From Malurus cyaneus samueli (Eukaryota > Chordata > Aves > Passeriformes > Maluridae), in assembly GCA_009741485.1 (NCBI GenBank), contig CM019218.1, positions 35,774,387-35,838,386 on the forward strand: a DNA stretch of 64,000 nt, in the 5' to 3' direction. This document shows positions 1 to 13,715 of this stretch, piece after piece. Both the position numbers and the translations under genes were made by a program. The notes under the pieces are model-generated. The model worked only from the letters and a program-made list of their open reading frames with translations, was not told where the DNA came from and ran no database searches. The stretch's first letter is position 1; every line of letters starts with the position of its first letter.

Positions 1-300
1 TTCACCTATCACACCAATGTGTTTTAATCTCAGGCTGTGTGCTGGACATTTTGTTCAGAAGGATGTGTGAAAGAGAGTATCAAAAACTTTTACTGAAATC
101 CAAAAAAGATTACTTCAAACTGCCTTCCCTGATCAACCAGTGGGTGTTTTTGTTAAAAAGCAGGTAGTTTGACAAAGAAGAACTTGTGCCACTTATGAAC
201 CTGTGCTGGCTTGTGAGCTGACTAACCGATGTTTGTCTTTCCAGATGTTTCTCTATAACTCCAGAATAATTTTCATATTGAATTATGCCATATGTTTCAG
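1..300 (-). mobile_element. CR1 LINE fragment (copy 1 of duplicated segment)
   Basis: This corresponds to 25493-25790, where the minus strand encodes CR1 reverse transcriptase. Here the frame is broken by extra bases. The rest of the element would lie left of the window if the duplication extends that way. Confidence 0.7.
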
Positions 301-3300
301 GTCATGACAATACATGACATGATATAATTTAATTAGTTTTGCCTCAACAAGTGGACTGAACACCATATGAATTTGAATTAAAGCCTCTAGATGAGTTGTT
401 AAAACGTTTGCAAAATTCTTCCAGGTCACCTTGTCTGCACTGGTAATATCAGTTGGCGCTCCTAGCAATCATTCACTCAGGTGCCTTGCCATCAGCGCGG
501 TATTAACACAGGAGCTGGGAAGTTATCCAATAGTCTATAAACTTTCAATGGAAGTTTGATTGTCTATTTATGAAGCCATTACGTGTCCACTCCCTTCAGA
601 GTCAAGCCTGAAGGATGTTGTTTCGAAAAAAGATAATGTTGGAATTTAGAAAGGCAACAGGAGGGATAGGAATAAATTCACCTTGAGGAAAAAACCAACA
701 TGCGGCACCTAGGACTTTTCAGATGAAAATGGTAGAGAACTGGAGAGGAACATAAGAGGCCTGCTGAAGGAGAGCAGCATTAGGAGAAGTAAAATAGCGA
801 GCGATTGTTCACATCAAGTTGCTAAGAAGTGTGGCACTGAGCAAATGATTAGACAACGTTAAAACAAATGAAAAACCATACTTTTTTGCTCAATGCATAA
901 TCACATTCTGGAACTCATTGGTGCAATTTCATGGAATCCCTGATAGTATATAAATTGTTCAGGAAAAGCATGAAAGAAATCTACGTGAATGGATGCAACA
1001 TCTGACTCATGCAAAACACATTACCCTGATTGCAGAGCTCACAGGGGAAGATCCTTCTGGATACTATCCATTTCTAACAGTCCTCCTTACACATCTGAGT
1101 TTGGGGACTATTATCACAGGAGAAGCCTTTGCTAGGACTGGGATACCCAAAAAACTTTTTTGGGGTTTTCTTTTTCTTCCTGTTGTCATTTTATAGAGTT
1201 CAGAAAAAGGAAACAGTAATATTTCAGTGAGGAGAAAAAACAGTGCAAAGGCTTCCTCTGTTCTCGAGTGCCATGGTATTATGACTTTTGCTCATTTACT
1301 TTGAATAAAGTGAATTTTGTACTGTGGGTTGGTTTTTATTTCCTTCTGAGAATAAAAAACAGGGCCTTTACATTGTCCATTCATATACACAGTTTTTGGA
1401 ATAGAGGCAGTTTATCTTTTTAATAAAACACTCTTCTGAGAGGAATCACATAAGGGCTGTTTAAAGCGTGGACAAAAGACGACTGCACATCCCTACTCAA
1501 CCAAAACGGCTTGATCCCATTGATCTTCACCACTTAAAGTACTGTTTCCAGGCATCTGGTGCTAGACAGGAACCAGCCTGGGCTCCCAGTTGGTGCTGGT
1601 TCCTGGTGTGGCTTTGCTGGCCCTGCAATGGGTTGCATGCCACCATCAGCCACTCTATCCAGCCTCTCCTGGGAGAGGTAGGAGCCAGGGTCAACCCACA
1701 CAGCAGCTTCCACTAGGGCCACTGCTACACGCAGGAGGATGAAAAGGAGGGAGGAAGAGAAAGGAGAGGGAGGTCTTGAGAGTTATTTCCAAGCATTGAG
1801 CACATCTTTGTAAAATGGCTTGGTGAATGTTAGATAATGCCACATGTTCTGAGAAAAAGGATGGCCACAGAGCTGCAGGGGCTGGTTTATTGCTTTCCAC
1901 TCAGATGTTTTGGGTAGGCACTAAAAAGTCACCTCCCTTTCAGAACCCTTCTCCCGAACCATAATAAGCTTAGAAAGAGCAGCAATCCATCATTCCTGAG
2001 GTTGAATGTCCTCATGCAAAAGCACTTCGGGGAGAAGCAATGCCTGTTAGCACACAATGAATCATTATTTACAAATATCTTGCTGGAAATTTGAAGCTTC
2101 CAATTTGGTACCCTAAGGAAAGCCTTGTGTCCTAGAACTTGTTTGTGTTTTCAGCCAATACTGTTTGATTTCCAAACATATAATATCCTTCACAACTTGC
2201 CCTTCTCTTATCCTTAAGACATGGCCAACGACAGACTACTAAATCTATAATATTGAGACTTGGCAAAACATATTTATTTAACTCCTAGTTTCACATAAAC
2301 ATGTCTTCCTTGCTTTGCAATGGGAACTTTCTGCTTCTAGAGCTAGTATGAGCAAAACTGAACTTACACTGGAGGAGTAATTATATCAGCATATACTTCT
2401 GGGAATCTCACTCAAAAGTTTGAAATTCTTCAGGAATTGCCTCCTGGCAGAAATAAGACAGACTGGATTTAGCCCTGATCGGATAAAATGAGGGACCTCA
2501 ATTCTACATGCCCTCCTGGAAAGGAAAAGGCTTCTTACAAGATTGTAGAGAAATGATTAAAGAAATGTCAAAATACATAGACCATTTGCAGAGACCACCA
2601 CACTGCTCAAACAATCTACTCTTTCAACCCAGAAACTGAAAGAAATTATATATGTCCCCAGAAAAAAAAATGTTTTTTCAGCTATTTGTAGAATGCAAGG
2701 GATAGGAAGTTTGTCCCCTCTACGAGAACTAGAGGAATGCATAGAGCTGTGTTTATTTATCTTTACTACATAAACCGGCTGTCAGTGAATTTATCCTTCT
2801 GTCATCGGATATGGCTTCTTTTCACCATCAGGCAGCTGCAGAAGCACAGAGATTTTTTCTGATTTTTGCTTGTTAGTTTTGGAGGCTTGCTGTGTCCTCA
2901 CTTTGGTCGATGGAGCTAACTGCTCTGGTGAGGGAACATGCCTCTGAGGCTATCTTGTCCGCTCCTCTGCTATTGCATACTTAAAATTTAGACTCTCTTT
3001 GTTCAGTGGTGATACTAAAATGGTATTTTAGACAGACTAAACAGTAGTGTCAATTTGCCCAACTGCGCCTTAAGATTTACACTGCCTGGTACATGTGCTT
3101 TTGAAATTACAACAGGACAGGGAGCTCATGGTGGGAAGTGGAGGGGATCTTCCACCGACAAGGTAGGATTGTCCAGATGTAAAATGTTTGCCAACAGTAC
3201 AGCAGCATTTGACATCCAATTCATATGAGAATCACGGGATTTTGCGCTGTGCACATTTCTCTGCACAGTTAAGGCAGACTATTTCCACCCCTGAAAATGC

Positions 3301-4764
3301 AATGTAGCAGGCATCAGGCATTAACAAACTCCACCCTTAGCTCAGTCTCGAATCTGCATGCAGAGAGAACACATGCACTTCCTGTCTCTACTCCACCCTA
3401 ACGCTTCTGGATTAACATCTGCAGGGGGATTATGCCTGTGCTCAGCACAGAGTATCAGCATAGGATTATTCAGATATGGGCCCGAACTTCACCGTGAAAA
3501 GAAATGGAATGCAGAAGTAAGGAGTTCACCACACGTTCCATGTCGCGTCCACATTTCCACATTGCAAGCTTCTCACACTTGCCTACAGTTTAAGGCATGC
3601 AGGAAGCTCCTTTCTGTGATTTTTAATGGGACCACCACTAGTTCATCACTTGAGCAGCGCACCCGAGAGATGTGGGTGAGGAAGGCCTGTGGACGTTTAA
3701 ACTTATGAGGATATGGGATAACTCAGCAGAGTGTGGGCTGGAGTAGGGTGGTGCCTGGAGAGGTACTACCTGCTCAGGAGCAGTCCACAGAATTTGAAGC
3801 TGAGATACGTAGCATTTTAAGTGGACGAGATCATCTCAATTACAAGGGGACTGAGATGCTACTTTGAGCAGCTAGTGTACTCAGTCCCCAGGGTCATAGG
3901 AGAATGAATGCCATTCCCCCAAGAAAGACCACCATCAGACTGCACAATTCAGGAAGTGTCCCCTAAGCTCACATTGGGGTGATGAGGCGACATCTCCATC
4001 TTGGCATCTGACAGGATGCTTACAGGTTCACTGCAGGTTGCCATTTAATTCTGTTGAGTGGCAATAGCTGGGAGCACTCCACATCAGGGACATCTCCAGA
4101 TCTGAGTCCACTGCGTTCACTATGCCAGTACTGATGTAAGGATAAACCATTCCTTGTTGAGGAGTTAGCTTAACCTGTAGTAAGGAACTCAGGTTTTGAA
4201 TGCAGTACATGTATATATAAGGGACCAAAGAAGGCTCAATTTGTGAGGGAAGGTTGCCCAAGGGCACTGCATTGTGCTGCCAGGATACTTGGGTATGGTG
4301 GTAATCAGACGGGCAGAGCTGGGGGTTCTGGTATCTGGATTCTGAGAGGCGTACCTTTCAGTCTATTCTGGAAGACACATATGGTGCTGAGCAGCATCTC
4401 CCCTGTGTCTCTGGCTTCTAATTGAGAAGATTCATATGCCTTCATCCGTGAAACCCCTGGTCGAACAGTACTCTGGCAACCTCTTTGTAGTTGGTGGGAG
4501 GGTGTAGGGAAAATTCAAGGCCAAATTTATATGGGCTTTCTGTGCTTACACCCAGCCTAGTGGTGGGGCTTAGCCAAGGGTGGTAAACCACAGGGGCGAG
4601 CCAGCATTCTGGGTTGGCAAGCTGTGCCAAAGCCAAGAGAGTGGTTGGTATGCATTATCCCTGTGCTGGAGAGAAAGGTGAGGCTGCAATCTACAGTAGG
4701 GCTCAGAAACATGCCTAGAAAATGTCGTGACGGGCACGTATGTTCCTGACAGGTTCTTTGCCTC
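301..4764. other. non-repeat part of duplicated unit, left (copy 1)
   Basis: No gene or repeat family was recognised. The counterpart is 25791-30214. It contains short homopolymers and AT-rich stretches. Open frames are short and broken between copies, which argues against coding sequence. Confidence 0.5.
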
Positions 4765-5285
4765 TAGAGGTCTGTACTATGTTGAGTTCTGGGTCCCCTG
4801 ACAGAAGGCATTGTGAGCAGCTGGGGAACAAGTGACCAAGAAGGGCAGGAAGCTTGTGTGGAAGGACTGGTAGTACAAATTTGATGACGGAACAGCGGGA
4901 GATGGGGGATGTTTACTCTGGAGACAAAGAAGGTTCCAGGGGTGAACTTATTCACTCACCTTCAACTACCTTGAAACTGAGTTTTAGTGAGGTGGGGTTG
5001 GCCTTTTCTCCCAGGTAACAAGTGATAGGACAAGAGAAAAGTGCTCTCAAGTTGCAACAAGAAGGTTTAAGATTGGATACAAGACAAAAAATATTATTCA
5101 GCGGGCAGTTGTAAAGCATTGCGTCAACGCGACTGCCCAGCAAGTGGTCGCAGTCACCATCTCTGGAAGTGTGTCTAAAAATATGTGGATATAATCTTGA
5201 GATGGTTTATGGGAGAACATGCTTATGGTTTCTAGGTGATGGTGGATCCATGTTATAAAGGTCTTTTCCAATCAGACTTCCCAGC
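4765..5285 (+). mobile_element. CR1 LINE 3' fragment (copy 1)
   Basis: The plus strand resembles the end of CR1 ORF2 and its 3' UTR: GTTGAGTTCTGGG, GACTGCCCAG and GGTCTTTTCCAATCAGACTTCC. Many one-base indels relative to 30215-30712 break the frame. Confidence 0.7.
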
Positions 5286-6059
5286 CTTCCAATCTTCTTT
5301 TCATTCTTTTCTTGACATTTTTCTTACCTCTCCTTTTTTGTTGCCTGCAATGCTGGTGAGTATCCTTTCCTGGCCTTCCCTTTCGTCCGTCCTCCTCCTT
5401 TGTTGTTTGCAACTCCCTGGTCCGATTTGTCTTCCTGCAAAGTGAGTGCCCTCTCTCAAGCCCAGCAGTCTCCCAACTTACACTCTATTTGTGGGAGAGC
5501 AGTTTGTATAGCGTGTAGGTGATATCCTGAAAAGAAGGACTTACATATAAGAAATCGATGAAGAACCAAGCCACAGGAAAGGCTGCAAGGAAGAGAGTAA
5601 TGTAGGAAGAAGTAAAAAGAAGGGAGGAATGAGACTAGGGAATGCAAAACCAAGAGAGGATAATTAAGAGCACAAAAAACTCTCGACATGGTAGGGGTAT
5701 AGGAGAAAACAAAATAGAACATAACTGGGAATGGCATAAAAAGCATAAGGCTGTTCCTAGTTGTTTCTAGTTGCTGTGGCAAGAGTCAGAAACAGCAAGT
5801 TTCTGGATACCCTACTCAAACATAAACAAATTCTTCCATGCTATATGCAGTGGACTGCTCCAAAAGGGTGCAATCACAAGCTGGTTTATTGTGCACACAA
5901 GAGGCCTCGCAACCTTGGCAGCTACTTTAGCTGTAAGGCAAAGCAAAGAGCAGGAGCAGGTGCAGCACACCTGCAAGAGCTGTCAAGGTGGTGTCAGCTG
6001 GAGGTTATAAATGATGAGGTTTCTTGGAGATTCTTTTCCACCAAACCTGATAACATATG

Positions 6060-6805
6060 AAGATGACCTGACTGGGAAAATGACATTGAGTCTGAACCTG
6101 CGAACTCTGCTCTGGAGAAGGAACTGTGAGTCCTAGTGAACAACAGATCTGTCTGATGGAGCCAGCATGCCTTTGTGACCCAGATAGCCAATGATTGATC
6201 TGGGGGAACATCAGGAAGAACAAACGCCAGCGAGGTCAGGAGAAAGGTGATCCTACGCTAATCCAGACCCTGATGAGGCCTCACTCTGAGCATCGGGTCC
6301 AGCGCTGGCTCCTATCAGTAAAGTGTAGACATGGAATTCTGCAGTAATCTGCCAGTGGAAGGGCAACTAAAGCATGGATAAGGGACAGGATCATCTCTCT
6401 TACAAGGGGAAACTGAGAGAGTTGGCTTTTCAGTTTCAAGAGAGATGGACAAGAGGGGACCGTCACTCAACGGTCTTATCAGGTGTCTGAAGGGAGGGCG
6501 TTAGAAGAGGAATGGAGCCAGGCTCTTCAGGTGTGGTGCCCGAGTGAAGAACAAGAGCCAATGGGCATGAGCTGAAACACCAGAATTTTCCACCTGAAGC
6601 ATGAGAAGACAATTTACCATCCGGTGACAAGCATGGAACAGATCTCCAGAGAGGTTAATGGATCTCTTTCCTGGGGGGCCAATTTCTCAAAGCCCATGTG
6701 TCTATTTACACCATTCTGAGTAAGAGTGCTCTCAGATACGCTGCTTGAGCAGGGAGTTGAACCTAGATCACTGTCCGTGGTCCCTCAGCCTCATTTTGTG
6801 AAGAT
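6060..6805 (+). mobile_element. CR1 LINE 3' fragment (copy 1)
   Basis: The plus strand follows the late ORF2 of CR1: CCTGATGAGGCCTCACTCTG, then GGAGCCAGGCTCTTCAG, ending at GTTGAACCTAGATCACTGTC. It is frame-broken by indels compared with copy 2. Confidence 0.75.
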
Positions 6806-9179
6806 GCTTGCCCACAGGTCCAGAATGCCCACTGGCAGGAGAGCCTTGCCCTCACCAAGCTCTGGTCCTTCTCTTCTACCTGACGATGATATTTCAAGTA
6901 GCTAGATATTCTGTTCTTCTGCCCTCTTCCTTTTTTTCTTTTGTAAAAAAAAACTTTTGAAACCCTACACAGTTCCTAATACTCTTATCCTCATGAATCA
7001 GTAAAGTCTAATCCTCATGTTTAGCTGTAGTTTAACTGAAGAGAAGTGCTAGACAGACCCTTCGTAAAAATTATCGTATTCTTTGACTGTTTGACAGTCG
7101 GTAAATTCTACTTCATTTTGCTCTTCTCTTTGGACCCTTAATCATTGAAAATAAATAGCTATGAACAAGAGTGATTACCTTCTCTTGGTACTTTCTTGCC
7201 TATATCTTTCCATATGTCAGGTGTGAGACTGCCTCACCCTTATATTTGTTCAGGAGAAGCTAAGTTAAAGGTTGTATAACCTGCTATTTACCCTTGTCCT
7301 GTGGTATGCAGCCAGTGTGAAATTCAAGGACAATTATAGAATGCTATCACCAGTCCTACTGTGGTATTTTGCTCTCCCTTTATTAGCACAAAGAATTGTA
7401 CCTCAGGTGCTTAATTTTCCTCTAAAAATTAGGACATCAAACATATTTGCTTTTTCAGCTTGCGAATGCTCCATCCCTCTGACTGCAGTGGTTCTGACTT
7501 CCAGAGCTGAATTTGGGCTGGCCTTCTAGAATATGTCTGTTAGCACAGCTGCTCACTGTACAAAATTACACCCTTCAGGATCCACTCATAGCAAGTACCC
7601 TCCCTAAATCCATTTAGTTGGTTGTGAAGCAGAAGGGCACTTGAACTCCATACTTTTGGTCCTTTGCAATCAGTTTCTGAAAGAGCAGAAGTTTCCTTTG
7701 GCAGCAAAAATCTGTTAGCTGCCATCAGCAAGACAGCACAGATTGAGGCTGCTGGCACTTTAATATAGATGTAAATTGTCAGGAATCCAGCCACCCATCT
7801 GAACCAACCTTCTGAAAGGCACCCTTATCTCTTCAAATCCAGCACACTCTTGCAAAACTCTTACTGACTATTTCTGGCATTGAAACTAGGAGAGTCCTTA
7901 CATCCATTTTAATGCTGGAAGGGGGTCACAACCTGTTGTAATGCTGTATTTTAAACATTTGTTAGCAGAAAAGAGGAAAACAAAGTGCAAGAAAAGTGAC
8001 TCTATGTTCAAGATCTTCTCTTTTCTAGTGCTTGTGGTGGTGCACAAGCCAAATCACTGGATTTCGTCTGCCTCCTCCTCCTATGCAAACAAGGGGAATG
8101 TGATACTTAGTCAGTTATTAGAACATCCAGGGATGCAAATTGTACTGTGTCATGATTACTGTTTGTTCTCAAAATACTGCCATTTCCCTTATCCCATTTA
8201 CAACACCGGATTAGTCACTTCCAATATTACAGAATATAACCATTCATCCTTCAGATAAAGTACTAAAAAAAAAGAAAGGGTCTTCTGGTCTCGAGAGGTG
8301 GCGCCCACTATTAACACAAGTATATGTGGATCAAGTCACTTAGTACTGGAGTGATGGAGGCTATTAAACACAGAGGGACAATAAACAGCACAAAAAAGTG
8401 CTTAATTATACTGAGATATAGCAAATGGCTTGTCTCATGTAAACATCTGATTGCTATGAAGTATTTGGAAGTCATCTGCCAAGAACAAGGCTTTTACTTT
8501 TTCTTGCAATGATACTGATTGCTCAGGAAACCTTCATAGTAGTACAGAAACAGTACATAAATTAAAATCATTAGACTGGGGGATACACAGCTTATTAGCA
8601 CAATCAGGCATGCTTTCTTGAAGTGATTTTATGAAGTAGGAAATGTTCTTCAAGAATCTACCTACATCTCGTGTGGTTTTGCAAAGGCGTTGTGCTGCTA
8701 TGTGTGTATTGTGGCCAAATTTCTCCCTCACTGAATATGGAATTATAAAAAAAATTCCTGATCTTTGACTATATATTGTCATTAGCAGGGGAAAATGTTT
8801 TATTTGAAGCTTGCTGGGAATTTTGAATATGAGCTTTAATCACGGAGATACTGGAGGACGATTACTTAGGCTGTGGCTATCACACCAAAATTGCAGCAAT
8901 TGAACTGAAGATTGGAAACTGATAAAGCAGTTTTCAAGCCTTAGAAAATATGTTTCTCAGCTTAGGGTCAGTGTGGGCCCCACAAACCTTTCTTTGCAGT
9001 TAAGAAGGAAGTAACTGTGTATTCATCTTGATTCTTACAAGGTTTGAGCACCATCACCACAACATTCTCCTCAGCAAACAAAAGAAAATACCATTTAGAT
9101 GAAAATTCTCATTAAGTAGGGGCATGAAGACGTTAAAAAAACAGCTTTAAAAAAACCCAGTTATCTATTTTGTTTCTGT
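6806..9179. other. non-repeat part of duplicated unit, middle (copy 1)
   Basis: No gene was recognised. The counterpart is 32201-34499. The sequence is AT-rich with no conserved reading frame between the copies. Confidence 0.5.
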
Positions 9180-9760
9180 GTTCAGACTTAGAGGAATTTT
9201 CAAATGGGATCCTTCCAACATCTGTGTGGAACCATTTTTATGCAGTATTTCATTAAACAACCTGTGACGAGGAATAAAGAGTACTCATTAAAACTGACAG
9301 ACATTCATCTAGCTGGGAGAGGATGCAAACAGTTTGGCGGTGGACTGGAGAATTCAAATGATGTTGCCTAAATTGGAGGAAAATCAACGACTCAGTAAAG
9401 AAAAGTGCAAAGTGCTACACTTAAGAGAAGAAATCAAAAGCACACAAAGGAGAAAATGGGGAATAAGATGGCAGGCGGCAGTACTAGAGAAAGCAGCTCG
9501 GGTGTCAGCCATGAACTGAGCAGGAGTCAACAGTAAGACGCTGTTCCAAAAAAAGGCTGAGCTAATGCGGGGTGCTGGGTGCACAATGCAGCAGGATGAC
9601 CAGTTTGCTCTTCCTGGGGCCTGGGGGGAATGACAGACGCAAATGGAGGGTTTCACAGTCCAGCGCCGAAACCTGGAGAAGAGGCTTGGAAAGGATAAGG
9701 AGTTTTAGGCAGGGGGCAGGACTACAGAATGATACATTAATCATTATGGCTTCTCAGTTG
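9180..9760 (+). mobile_element. old CR1 LINE fragment, RT region (copy 1)
   Basis: It resembles the mid ORF2 of an older CR1 lineage (FADDTKL-to-KCKVLHL region): AGTAAAGAAAAGTGCAAAGTGCTACACTT-type sequence followed by a run to the middle of ORF2. It is heavily mutated and interrupted. Confidence 0.5.
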
Positions 9761-11648
9761 ACTGCTGGGAGTGGGACAGAAAGCAGGGGTCTGCTCAAAA
9801 CAGAGACCCTGGAAGATCTGAAAACCCCTGCCATTTGGGCATAAGGGCATGGCGGTCACAGTCATACAGAGGTGGCATGCACAGTGTCTTCTCACCATGC
9901 GTGTGACCAGCTTCATCCAGTGGATGCATGTAGGTGTGACCAGGCCTGACAGTGGGCGTGAATGTAGGATATGGATGGAAACAAGCTTCAAGGCACCTGC
10001 TCAGGGTGGCCACGGGCTGGTTATGTGATCAAGACAAATTTACTTATTTGCTATAAACCCCTCATAATTACCAACATTAATTTGACAGTGAAGCAGATCA
10101 AATTCCTCCAACTTACCAAGTTATGGGAAAAACCCTGTGGCAGCTGACAGTAAAAGGCCATGAATTTATTGCCCATTGTTCCTTGTTGGAGCCGTTTGTT
10201 AAACGTCTTTGGTGAGGAGATCTCGGAAGCTTCTGAGAGGCAATACAAGTGTCCTAAGTCCCTTGCCAGTACAAGCAGTCCTTGCTTATAAACCATGTAT
10301 ACATTTTTCCTTTCAGTAGCTTCCTGAGTCTCTGCCTGCGATTCAAATAGGAAAAAAAGTAACAATATTTTCCCCCATGTTTTTCAGTTTTCCCTAGAGC
10401 TGGCTCGGCACTTCTTCAAAAACCAAGAGCTTTGAATTTCCATTTGAGAAAACAATACAAGCAAAAAAGCAGAAAAATTTGAAACCCGGAGTTTTTCACC
10501 CTGTTCTCAACCAGGAGAAGAAAAGCCTAGCTTATTGCGTGAGTGATCAATATGGGTTTGCCATCTCCACTGGCAAAATCTAGTGTGACAAATATCTCCT
10601 TTCTTTTAGATGAAATGGAATAGCAGCTGTTACATTGTCTGAAAATCAATCAAGAACATAGGGTTCTCGTAAAGTTGTAAGTGAGAAGGTCCATGGACAT
10701 CCACAATTATTAGGAAGCTATGTCACTGTTACAAGTACACCATAGCTTGAAAGATGTGAAAAAGCTGAACTATTCCTATTGCTGTGGAGATGGCGGCAGA
10801 GAGGGAACAAGAGCACCATGGTGAGCAAGCACGGATGGATGGCAGGTAAGGCGTTGAGATACTCGACCTGCTGGTGACACTCGGGAATTTTTCGCCTGTC
10901 CCTGTGCCACAACATCTCCAAACTGTAAATTGGATCGAGCCTTAGTTTTCTTATAATAACTCTAACTAACTTTCTTATGAATGATTTTCCTTTAAATAGC
11001 TCGCCTTATAAATTAGCTTGCATGGCAAACACTACATAGGGCTCTGTGGCATTTTTATAATAACACATTTCCACACCCAAATAGCTCAGTTTAAAAACAG
11101 TTACACGATGCTATGCTTCTTAAGGGAAGCATGTGTTTCAAAAATGTGTTGTTTAGTACCAAAACCCATCCGGAACTAATTTTTAAATGTATAAGCAAGG
11201 CATCTAACTTGAGTAATTGCAAAAATAATTACAATATTAAAAACAATTATCAAGCAGCCCTCAATTGTTCCATGATAACTTACAATCTATTTTGGATACA
11301 AAAAAATTCAGTGTTGAACCACCCCATAAAAGAAACAATACGTAATCACAAATAAAAGGAAGGGTTTTATTTTTGCAAATCTTTTGGGTTAGAGTGTTAA
11401 AATAAGTAACTTACCGATTAGTCACACAGTGTTTGCTTACTCGGCTGGAAGCAGTCTATGTCAGCCATCCGGGATAAATCCATGTGTGTGACAGCCCAGT
11501 GTCACAGAGGTGCCCAAGTGACAGTGACTTAACAGTGCAAAAGGGTGTGTCTTATGGATCTCAATTTCATGTGCGCACATGGGCAATGCCCACATCTTCA
11601 GCATCTTCCACATACAACAAGCTACCAACTTCGACTGTGAGCTGGATC
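9761..11648. other. non-repeat part of duplicated unit, right (copy 1)
   Basis: No gene was recognised. The counterpart is 35091-36928. The last recognisable shared words are GTGCGCACA, CCCACATCTTC and GTGAGCTGG. Confidence 0.5.
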
Positions 11649-13320
11649 TCTCTCTTTTACCCACAACCCACCAGGATCTTGTAAAAAATTACTGGGATAC
11701 CAAAGAAACACAGGAGTTCACGGTGGGAGACTCACAAAAATGCACAAGTCCCTCTTCCACCACCATTTCAGCCCAGAGACTGCTCCTGCCTTCCTCACAG
11801 CCTACGAGTTGGCCGCCAGCCCGAGGGAGCCGCAGGGACATCGCTCCATGGCCGAGCGCTTCCTCCACCCCCGGGGATGCCGGGTGTGAAGAGCAGAGTG
11901 TGACGGGAGCGAGCACAACATCCCTGCCCGGCGCAGGCCAGCACCACCTCCCCGAGCCCCACCGGGACAGCCACGCTCCCCGCTCTGCCTGAAAACACGT
12001 CTCAAAAAGCATCTCATTTCACCAGGGCCCCGAGGGAGGGGAAGCATCACCCCGGCAGGTCTCAGTCCTGCCCGCATTCCTCCCGTGTTACACCGAGCCC
12101 CTGCCCCAAGGAGCCCCCCGCGCTCAGCCCCTCGCACCACCCCCTGGGCGGGCAGGGAGGGGGAACCACGGTTTCAAGGGCCATTAAACACCGATGGTAT
12201 TTTTCCTTGCAGCATTAAAACGTGACCGAAAAGAGCCGCGCCGAACCACAGGCAAAATCGCGCCGCTGGTCCGGGTGCCATCGCGCAGGAGCGGGGCACG
12301 GATCGCTCCGGTGCCCAACCCGTGCTATCCCGGTCTCTCTATCAGCAAAGCGAGCTGAGCGTGGATGCAGTTTGATGAGCGAATTGTGCTTCCACCGGCA
12401 CTGCCGACGGCAAAGCCTCCTGCAAAATCTGCGGGCTCAGCAGAAGCACCATTTTGCCATTATAAGGATGGCTACAGCGGGATTTTGCTGGCACAGCAGC
12501 CGATAATGTAATTCCTGGCGGGGGAAGAGGATATTTTTTATTTCTTTTCCTATGCTCCTACCTGGCCCAGCTGCCTGGAAAAGTTGTCCCCGGGCACAGC
12601 AGGCCTGGAAGCAAGGACGGTATCCAATCTGTCTTAAATCCCTGCATTTGAATGCACATGCTAATGTGAAGTAGGAAAGCAGAGAAACCAAAATCTCTCC
12701 CCTCTGCCCACTTTCCTTCCAGCCACTGCTCTGGAGCTGGATTTAGCACAGTCAGCCCTCCTCAGAGTGGTGTGTCCCTTTTCCCGGGCGCTGAAGTGTT
12801 TTGATAGATATTTTATGGAAGAAGCAGCTCCTTTTATACAATATAAGATCTTGTTACCTGAAGGCTCATCCAAGGACTACCTCAGCTCAGCAATAAGGCA
12901 GTTTTTATTTATTACTAATAATATTACTTTTAATTCGGACGAGTCCTTTCTTTTTGGATGTGGGTATCCTTTGTTCACCAGCACCCGCTTGCTGCCGCAG
13001 GATCAAGGTTCCAGAGCAGCCTCTTCGCCATCGCATCTGAGGGAGCCTTTTCACCTCCCCAAACACATAGATCTGCCAGAACACACGCTGCCTCCGGGAA
13101 CGGAGCCGAGACACGACCACAAAAGACGTGCGTAGGGGGCAAGGATCAACGATTACACCCACATTCTGCAGCTGCTGACGAGCAGGCGTCAGCCTTTCTT
13201 TAAATGGACCTCAGATGCATCATCCATCTGATTGCAGCCTTTTTTATCTTTCACACAAGATCTTCCCCAGCAAGACTTCAGGCATGAAAAATCCCACTTT
13301 CAAACAGTTCCTTCTCCATG
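11649..13320. other. GC-rich patch and flank, no gene recognised
   Basis: About 11800-12340 is GC-rich with many CpG dinucleotides, forming a small island-like patch. A polypyrimidine tract followed by CAG at about 12213 resembles a plus-strand splice acceptor, but no coding frame after it is recognisable. From 12340 to 13320 I see nothing assignable. Confidence 0.4.
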
Positions 13321-13335
13321 ATTCCTCCACACGGC

Positions 13336-13715
13336 TGATTGGAGTAGAACACCATGGGTCTATGGGGAGCGTCGGATAGACCCGAGAGCAACAGGACAGA
13401 GGAGGGAGCGGTGCCAGACCGCATCGAGAGATCGGCACTTCAGACTCGTCTCAGCCAATCCACTCAATCTCCCTCACGATGTGCTTATCCAATCAATAAG
13501 GAAGGTTACATGTACCCCGTTCCCCTGCCTGCAACGGCATGCGCTTAATGCATATCAGGAGCAGAATCCCCCGAGAGGAGCGAGGGTCCGGGGTCATGGA
13601 ACAGGCCCAGGCGCCCGTTAGTTCGGCAGAGCACTCGCTTGCCGATGAGGAGAGGTACGGGAAAACAGGAGCCCGGATTGACCGGCCAATAACATGAGCT
13701 ATTCCTCATTGGCAA
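13336..13715. promoter_or_regulatory. CCAAT-box cluster (possible NF-Y element)
   Basis: Five CCAAT pentamers lie within 380 bases: ATTGG at 13338-13342, CCAAT at 13455-13459, 13489-13493 and 13686-13690, and ATTGG at 13708-13712. Clusters like this bind NF-Y and are common in promoters and enhancers. The block lies about 1.7 kb to the left of the CpG island edge, on the inside of a leftward gene. Whether it is a promoter, intronic enhancer or conserved element cannot be decided here. Confidence 0.45.

Larger units (their letters stand above)
1..11648 (+). repeat. 11.5-kb direct repeat, copy 1 (indel-rich, left end cut by window)
   Basis: This segment matches 25493-36928 in the same orientation over its full length. 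Anchors include 1 with 25493, 3358 with 28801, and 11571 with 36854. Copy 1 is about 210 bases longer over that span. Most differences are single-base insertions or deletions, many in homopolymers, and substitutions are fewer. The match ends at GTGAGCTGG near 11648, after which the two copies have different flanks. The left end is beyond the window. The pattern suggests uncorrected long-read sequence and perhaps a false duplication. A true segmental duplication whose two copies were filled from noisy reads would look the same. Confidence 0.9.
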
